The position numbers and the translations under genes are program-made. The notes under the pieces were generated by a model. It ran no database searches and was not told the origin of the DNA. It saw nothing but the letters and a program-made list of their open reading frames with translations. DNA of 64,000 nucleotides from Rubrivivax sp. (GTDB lineage Bacteria; Pseudomonadota; Gammaproteobacteria; Burkholderiales; Burkholderiaceae_C). Where the stretch lies: NCBI GenBank assembly GCA_027491255.1, contig JAIXWM010000178.1, positions 1-64,000 of the forward strand, in the 5' to 3' direction. This document shows positions 59,435 through 64,000 of this stretch, piece by piece; position 1 is the first letter of the stretch, and each line of letters starts with the position of its first letter.

Positions 59435-61159
59435 TCAGGCGTTGGTGACGGTCAGCACTTCCTCGAGCGAGGTGACGCCTGCGCGCACCTTCACCAGCCC
59501 CGCCTGGCGCAGGTCGCGCACACCGTCGCGGCGGGCCTGCTCGGCGATGTCCATCGACGAGCCCTGGGCCAGGATGATGCGCTGGATGGCCTCCGATACC
59601 GGCATCACCTGGTACAGCCCGACGCGACCGCGGTAGCCCAGGTTGCAGGCCTTGCATCCCACAGCCCGGTAAGGGCGCCAGCCGCCTTCGAGGTCTTCTT
59701 CGTCGAAGCCGGCGTCGCGCAAGGCCTGCAGAGCAAAGTCAGCTGGCGCCTTGCACATCTCGCACAGGCGCCGCGCCAGGCGCTGGGCCGTGATCAGCAG
59801 CACGCTGGCGGCAATGTTGAAGGGCGCCACCCCCATGTTCAGCAGCCGTGTCAGCGTGGTGGGTGCGTCGTTCGTGTGGAGCGTGGACATGACCATATGG
59901 CCGGTCTGCGCGGCCTTGACTGCGATGTCGGCCGTCTCGAGGTCACGGATCTCGCCGACCATGATGATGTCCGGATCCTGGCGCAGGAAAGCACGCAGTG
60001 CCGTGGAGAAAGTCAGCCCCGCCTTTTCGTTGACGTTGACCTGGTTGATGCCCGGCAGGTTGATTTCGGCCGGGTCCTCCACGGTGGCGATGTTCACGCC
60101 AGGCTGGTTCAGCAGGTTCAGGCAGGTGTAGAGCGACACCGTCTTGCCCGAACCCGTCGGCCCGGTGACCAGGATCATGCCGTAAGGGCGCTGGATGGCC
60201 TGCAGCAAGCGCTGCCGCTCCTCGGGCTCGTAGCCGAGCGCGTCGATGCCCAGCCGGGTCGTCGACGCGTCGAGGATGCGGATGACGATCTTCTCGCCGA
60301 ACAGCGTGGGCAGCGTGCTCACGCGGAAGTCGATGGCCTTGGCGCCGAAGCTCAGCTTCATCTTGCCATCCTGCGGCACCCGCTTCTCGGCGATGTCGAG
60401 CCGGCTGATGACCTTGATGCGGGAGGCGAGCTTGTCCTTGACCGCCAGTGGGGGCTGGGCGATCTCGCGCAGCTCGCCATCGATGCGAAAGCGCACCCGG
60501 TAGTGGTGCTCATAGGGCTCGAAGTGCAGGTCGGAGGCGCGCATGTTGATCGCGTCCACCAGCATCTTCTGCAGGAAGCGCACGACCGGCGTGTCCTCGA
60601 CCTCGGCGGCGACTTCGCCGTCGCCCTGGGTCGCCGCATCGTCGCGGATGTCGAAGTCGAAGTCCTCGCCCGCCAGCGATTCGAGCGCAGCGTTCGTGCT
60701 GACCGTTCGGCCTTCGAGCAGGCGCGCGAGCTTGTCCTGCTCGACGACGACCCACTCGGGCACGAGCTGGGTCACGAACTTGAACTGCTCGGCGGCTTCC
60801 CTGTCAGTGGGGTCGGCGCTGCCCAGAAGGACACGGTGCGTCCGGCGCGAGAGCACGACGAAGTGATGCTGGGCCGCCAGTTTGGCGTCGACGACATCGG
60901 TGGGCAGGCGGCCTGGGTCGACGGCTTCCAGGTCCAGCAACGGCAGCGCCAGCGCTGTCGAAAGCGCATGCGCCGCCTTTGCGGCGCTCACCGCGCCCGC
61001 CGCCACGGCCGCGGCGACGAAGGGCTGGCGCTGGGCGTCGGCGCTGCGGCTGAGCGCCTGCGCGGTCTTGTGGTCAAGCAGACCGGCGTGGACGAGTATC
61101 CGCGCCGCGCCACCCAGACGCGGGGCTTCGGTGTCGGCGGGAGCGCGTTCGGTGTTCAA
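59435..61159 (-). CDS. pilB: Type IV pilus assembly ATPase PilB
   Basis: PilB powers pilus extension. The 574-residue secretion ATPase has an N-terminal MshEN-like domain (~20-150), Walker A GPTGSGKT (333-340), the Asp box (NIATVEDPAEI), Walker B (DPDIIMVGEIRD) and His box (HMVMSTLHTNDA), and the tetracysteine zinc site (CEMCKAP ... GCKAC). Length is typical (~570 aa). It starts the pilB-pilC-pilD-coaE-zapD-yacG run. Upstream lies the ~1.4-kb islet before tRNA-Pro; its own promoter probably lies in 61160-61260. Confidence 0.97.
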   Translation of the reverse strand: MNTERAPADTEAPRLGGAARILVHAGLLDHKTAQALSRSADAQRQPFVAAAVAAGAVSAAKAAHALSTALALPLLDLEAVDPGRLPTDVVDAKLAAQHHFVVLSRRTHRVLLGSADPTDREAAEQFKFVTQLVPEWVVVEQDKLARLLEGRTVSTNAALESLAGEDFDFDIRDDAATQGDGEVAAEVEDTPVVRFLQKMLVDAINMRASDLHFEPYEHHYRVRFRIDGELREIAQPPLAVKDKLASRIKVISRLDIAEKRVPQDGKMKLSFGAKAIDFRVSTLPTLFGEKIVIRILDASTTRLGIDALGYEPEERQRLLQAIQRPYGMILVTGPTGSGKTVSLYTCLNLLNQPGVNIATVEDPAEINLPGINQVNVNEKAGLTFSTALRAFLRQDPDIIMVGEIRDLETADIAVKAAQTGHMVMSTLHTNDAPTTLTRLLNMGVAPFNIAASVLLITAQRLARRLCEMCKAPADFALQALRDAGFDEEDLEGGWRPYRAVGCKACNLGYRGRVGLYQVMPVSEAIQRIILAQGSSMDIAEQARRDGVRDLRQAGLVKVRAGVTSLEEVLTVTNA

Positions 61160-61599
61160 GATGGGTCAGGCGCAACGGGCCTCCCAGGCCCTGGTGGCCG
61201 CGCAGGTCACAGCGTAGCGTGAAAACGTAACTCGTGGTTGGAAGAGACCGGATTTGCCGTCCGAAATGGTTCGAGCAGGTGGAGTCGGAACCAAGATCCT
61301 GATGCGCATGGGTGGATTCGAGTCTCCTGCCATGGTGTCTCGGCGTCTCGAGCGTGGCGTCCTCTCGGCTATACTCATTGCCCCCTTGGGTCGGCGAGCG
61401 TGCCGTGGCGCTCGAGACCGAGTTTTCTCGGTAGTTCGGTCGAAGCGAATTTCCGGATGCTGTCACCAGCAATCAGCCGGTGATTGGCTTGAGCCGCTTG
61501 GCGATGGAGCAGGATCTTGGCCGCGAGCGCGCGCGTCCCGCTTGGTGTTTGGCCGCACGATTTTGCTCTGGAAGAGAAAATGTCCAGCGTCTTTGAGTC
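61160..61599. other. 440-bp region without a recognised gene between pilB and a membrane-protein gene
   Basis: No credible coding frame was seen. A TATACT (-10-like) on the plus strand at 61370-61375 (CTCGGCTATACTCAT) could start a transcript toward the downstream gene, which would then have a ~220-nt leader. No convincing -35 box matches it. The pilB promoter should lie at the left end on the minus strand. Confidence 0.5.
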
Positions 61600-62121
61600 A
61601 TGAAAGACACCAATCCACCGCTTCTGACTGTTGCAGAGCTTGAAGCCTTGCTGCAAGTTTGGGGGGGCAGGGCCAACCAGTCGGTTGACAGGATATTTCC
61701 GATCAAACTTTGGTTTGTCCTTTCGGTGGCTGTCGGTTACTGTGGGTGGTTGTTGTTTGCTCCAGAAAAAGTTGCAACGATGTTGGCAACCGAGCCTGCC
61801 GAGATCGCGAGATTGAGCCGCTTCTTGTATTTCCGAGGTTGGTTTCTGCTGCTCATGATCATCCTGACTTTTTATTTTTACTACAGAGATATTTATATCG
61901 CTTTATTTTCCAGTTTTTGTTTCATGCTGGCTGGTATGAATTTCGTTTTCGATCTGTTCAACGTCTATGGTGGAAGCTTGTCGCGTCCGACGCCGGAGCT
62001 CACCATCTTGTTGATCATCCGGATTGCCGCCCTGGTCGTGATGTACTCGATCGTGAGACATTCAGGCCGCGTACCTGAGGTGAAGGACAGGTTCAATATC
62101 GGGTTCACGTTCAGGCGCTGA
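61600..62121 (+). CDS. Hypothetical membrane protein, AT-richer than its surroundings
   Basis: This 173-residue protein is not recognised. It has four hydrophobic segments at about residues 34-54 (KLWFVLSVAVGYCGWLLF), 72-92, 93-113 and 134-154, a short cytoplasmic-looking N-terminus and a basic C-terminus (NIGFTFRR). The DNA is clearly AT-richer than neighbouring genes (for instance TTTTTATTTTTACTACAGAG at ~61869), and codon use differs, which suggests recent acquisition. No strong ribosome-binding site precedes ATG 61600. It sits alone between pilB and tRNA-Pro, a location usually compact in relatives. No function is proposed. Confidence 0.65.
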   Translation: MKDTNPPLLTVAELEALLQVWGGRANQSVDRIFPIKLWFVLSVAVGYCGWLLFAPEKVATMLATEPAEIARLSRFLYFRGWFLLLMIILTFYFYYRDIYIALFSSFCFMLAGMNFVFDLFNVYGGSLSRPTPELTILLIIRIAALVVMYSIVRHSGRVPEVKDRFNIGFTFRR

Positions 62122-62611
62122 ACTCGCTCTTCCGCAGGTCTGCCATGGCCATGCCGAATGGACCACGGTTTCTCTGCCTCGGCGGTTGTCAAGCTTTGCC
62201 CGTCAAGACGAAGGGCGTCGGCAGGGCTGCTGGGGTCATCACCGAACGCTGCCGAGCGGGTGTCAGATAGGCGGTGCCAAGGCGGTGGCATCGGGTTGAA
62301 TCTTCCGGGCCATGCCTTTCGGGCGGTCAGGGTCATGGCCGCAAGCTCGCCAGCTGTCAGGAAAGCGCTGACGTCGCGTGTGGACTTGATGGCTGGGGTG
62401 AGAGGATTCGACTCATCAGCCGCAGCGGGGGCTTGGGTAGACGACTGCCGCGCAACGCCGTGCAGCAAGATGTAAAGGCGTGCGAGAGCATGAAACGGCG
62501 CTGGTGACCGTGGGTGGAAACAAGTCGAAACAGTGAGGCCGGCAATTGCCGTCGTGCGCAGCATCCGCGTTGCGCGGACTGGGCCAAATGTCTGGCTTTG
62601 CGAAAAATTCC
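62122..62611. other. 490-bp region without a recognised gene; contains a tRNA-Pro 3'-end duplicate
   Basis: Frames on either strand here (for example plus 62158-62475, minus 61965-62564) have no recognisable motif and overlap each other; none is supported. The region contains GGGGTGAGAGGATTCGA at 62395-62411, identical to the 3' end of tRNA-Pro at 62617-62633. Confidence 0.55.
62395..62411 (-). repeat. 17-bp duplicate of the tRNA-Pro 3' end (candidate att site)
   Basis: GGGGTGAGAGGATTCGA is repeated exactly at 62617-62633, where it forms the T-arm and acceptor 3' strand of tRNA-Pro. A direct repeat of a tRNA 3' end, 222 bp away on the 3' side of the gene, is what integration by a tyrosine recombinase leaves behind. 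No integrase was seen, so this may be a remnant. Confidence 0.55.
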
Positions 62612-62688
62612 TGGTCGGGGTGAGAGGATTCGAACCTCCGGCCTCTACGTCCCGAACGTAGCGCTCTACCAGGCTAAGCTACACCCCG
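62612..62688 (-). tRNA. tRNA-Pro (anticodon CGG)
   Basis: On the minus strand a complete cloverleaf is present: acceptor CGGGGTG/CACCCCG, anticodon arm CTACG-TTCGGGA-CGTAG with anticodon CGG (complement at 62652-62654), T-arm with TTCGAATC, discriminator A and encoded CCA (62614-62612). It decodes CCG proline codons, which are frequent in this high-GC genome. It is 47 bp downstream of the ispB stop. Confidence 0.95.
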
Positions 62689-62735
62689 ATTGGGCCTGCG
62701 CACCAGAGGCGCAGAACCCGTAGGCACGCGAGGCA

Positions 62736-63719
62736 TCAGGAACTGCGCTTCACGACCCGAGTCGACAATTCTAGCAGGGCAGCGCGGGCGCGGCCCTCGG
62801 GCAGGTGACGGAGGTTGCTGCGTGCCAGGTCCACCTCGTGTTGTGCGGCCTCGCGCGTGGCCTCCAGCGCCCCCGTGCGGCGGATGATGGCGATGATCTC
62901 GCCAAGACGTTCGACTTCGCCGTCGCGTACCGCGCGGCGCAGCAGTTCGCGCTCGGCGGCGCTGCAGCGCTCCAGCGCCACCAGCAGCGGCAGCGTGGGC
63001 TTGCCCTCGCGCAGATCGTCGCCGACGTTCTTGCCGAGCTGCTGGCTGTCGCCCTCGTAGTCGAGGAGGTCGTCCACGAGCTGGAACGCAGTGCCCAGGC
63101 GACGCCCGAAATCGGCGCAGGCCTCCTCGGCTTCGGTGGACGCGCCGCCGAGCAGCGCACCCAGGCGGGCGCTGGCCTCGAACAGCTTGGCGGTCTTGAA
63201 GCGGATCACACGCAGGTATTGCTCGACCGCGAGGTCCGGGTCGTGCATGTTCAACAGTTGCAGCACCTCGCCCTCGGCGATCACGTTCGTCGCATCGGCC
63301 AGCACCGCGAGCACCCGCATGCGCTCGACCGAGACCATCATCTGGAAGGCGCGCGAGTACAGGAAGTCGCCCACAAGCACGCTGGGTGCGTTGCCGAACA
63401 GTGCATTGGCCGTCGGCCGCCCGCGGCGCAGCGAGGACTCGTCCACCACGTCGTCATGCAGCAGCGTGGCCGTGTGGATGAACTCGACCGTTGCGGCCAG
63501 TTCCAGCCGCTCGTGTCCGCTGAAGCCGAAGGCATCGGCAAACAGCAGCAGCAGGCGCGGGCGGATGCGCTTGCCACCGGCACTGACGATGTAGCGGCCG
63601 ATCTGGTCGATCAGCACCACCTGGGATGACAGGCGCTGCAGGATGACGTCGTCGACCTGCCGCATGGCCTCGTCCAGGAAGTCGGCGGGGACGCTCTGGG
63701 GGTCGGCGACGGCGGTCAA
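62736..63719 (-). CDS. ispB: Polyprenyl diphosphate synthase (octaprenyl type) IspB
   Basis: IspB elongates farnesyl diphosphate to the C40 side chain of ubiquinone. The 327-residue protein has both aspartate-rich motifs, LLHDDVVDES (FARM) and LVDDLLDYEG (SARM), and GGKRIRPRLLLL near the N-terminus. No ATG precedes the conserved region in a suitable place; TTG at 63719 (L-T-A-V-A-D) is chosen because a TATAAT (-10 on the minus strand, 63753-63758) lies about 34 bp upstream, excluding longer frames. It is divergent from rplU and upstream of tRNA-Pro, the usual arrangement in betaproteobacteria. Confidence 0.92.
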   Translation of the reverse strand: MTAVADPQSVPADFLDEAMRQVDDVILQRLSSQVVLIDQIGRYIVSAGGKRIRPRLLLLFADAFGFSGHERLELAATVEFIHTATLLHDDVVDESSLRRGRPTANALFGNAPSVLVGDFLYSRAFQMMVSVERMRVLAVLADATNVIAEGEVLQLLNMHDPDLAVEQYLRVIRFKTAKLFEASARLGALLGGASTEAEEACADFGRRLGTAFQLVDDLLDYEGDSQQLGKNVGDDLREGKPTLPLLVALERCSAAERELLRRAVRDGEVERLGEIIAIIRRTGALEATREAAQHEVDLARSNLRHLPEGRARAALLELSTRVVKRSS

Positions 63720-63752
63720 ATCGGGTCCGATGTCAGGCTGGAGTGCGCAGAG

Positions 63753-63758
63753 ATTATA
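63753..63758 (-). promoter_or_regulatory. Candidate -10 box for ispB
   Basis: A perfect TATAAT on the minus strand lies 34 bp upstream of the proposed ispB TTG start. No good -35 hexamer is visible at 16-18 bp. The position limits how far upstream translation of ispB can begin. Confidence 0.45.
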
Positions 63759-63833
63759 GGAACCGGGCCGCAGCCGTCTGTGTTCGTGCGCGCCGCGCGA
63801 CTCCTCCTGCCCCGTCCTGGGGTGCACCTCGGC

Positions 63834-63839
63834 TATACT
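63834..63839 (+). promoter_or_regulatory. Candidate -10 box for rplU
   Basis: TATACT in the context CTCGGCTATACTGG lies 130 bp upstream of the rplU ATG. The same CTCGGCTATACT string appears at 61364-61375. The ~120-nt leader between it and rplU could hold an L21-type regulatory leader, but no structure was established. Confidence 0.45.
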
Positions 63840-63968
63840 GGCGGGCTTCGTTTGCGGTGAGCGTGGCGTTTTCGCGCGCAGAATTCCGGTCGGCCTTGCG
63901 GTCGCCCCGGGGCTGCCGTCGGGGTGCTGCCCGCTGCGCAGAAGGCTCTTTTTCGTGAAAGGTCTCAC

Positions 63969-64000
63969 ATGTACGCGGTCATAAAAACCGGTGGCAAGCA
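63969..64000 (+). CDS. rplU: 50S ribosomal protein L21, N-terminal fragment
   Basis: The last 32 bases encode MYAVIKTGGK and a partial codon, the highly conserved N-terminus of ribosomal protein L21. The gene continues beyond the window, presumably followed by rpmA. Divergent placement from ispB supports the call. Confidence 0.93.
   Translation, partial: MYAVIKTGGK

Noticed and set aside
62158..62475. 105-codon plus-strand frame between the orphan membrane gene and tRNA-Pro
   Set aside because: No ribosome-binding site, no motif, and it overlaps an equally long minus-strand frame; the region is better left unassigned.
61965..62564. 199-codon minus-strand frame containing STRDVSAFLTAGELAAM
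   Set aside because: Part looks protein-like, but it overlaps the 3' end of the orphan gene and no family was recognised; not enough support to call it.

Overview
The window is a continuous, high-GC, gene-dense stretch of a betaproteobacterial chromosome, most likely from the order Burkholderiales and resembling the Rubrivivax/Leptothrix/Methylibium side of the order. This placement rests on gene order (ispB / tRNA-Pro / pilBCD-coaE-zapD-yacG; gltBD-mla; murA-hisG; groESL with a CIRCE operator) and on protein character. No search was run. The window opens on the last ~36 nt of a 5S rRNA and closes ten codons into rplU.

Region 1 (1-11.6 kb, mostly minus strand): 5S end and terminator, rsmD, then hisF-hisA-hisH-hisB-hisD/hisC-hisG-murA-bolA, an enoyl-CoA hydratase, and a two-gene ABC-2 exporter. 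HisD and HisC are one uninterrupted 853-codon frame that keeps both active sites. hisI and hisE do not follow hisF.

Region 2 (11.6-30.8 kb, mixed strands): a block that appears to separate two halves of a normally contiguous cluster (mlaB on one side, the ABC exporter-bolA-murA on the other). It holds vapB with a frameshifted vapC, pgk, a DUF4143 ATPase, a K+ channel, a lipoprotein metallopeptidase translationally coupled to a molybdopterin oxidoreductase, a Bug-type binding protein with a LysR regulator and a deacetylase-like protein, an M20 amidohydrolase, a HAD hydrolase, and sugar-phosphate genes (pgi, tal, zwf, hexR). zwf has a HexR-like operator.

Region 3 (30.8-47 kb, minus strand): mlaB-mlaC-mlaA-mlaD-mlaE-mlaF (outer-membrane lipid asymmetry), gltD-gltB (glutamate synthase), a decayed AtuA-family pseudogene beside REP-like motifs, a type Vd patatin autotransporter, and a membrane-fused spermidine-synthase-like protein.

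Region 4 (47-55.5 kb): groES-groEL under a textbook sigma-70 promoter and CIRCE box. Divergent from it is a livH-livM-livG-livF transporter set ending in a long-chain acyl-CoA synthetase. A ~260-bp pair of inverted palindromes interrupts this set between livM and livG.

Region 5 (55.4-64 kb): yacG-zapD-coaE-pilD-pilC-pilB, then a ~1.4-kb islet with one AT-richer membrane-protein gene of unknown function and a 17-bp duplicate of the tRNA-Pro 3' end, then tRNA-Pro(CGG), ispB and the start of rplU.

No complete mobile element, phage or CRISPR array was seen. The most unusual observations are the HisD-HisC fusion, the structured repeats at 51.6 and 22.2 kb, the tRNA-Pro islet, and the decayed vapC and atuA genes.
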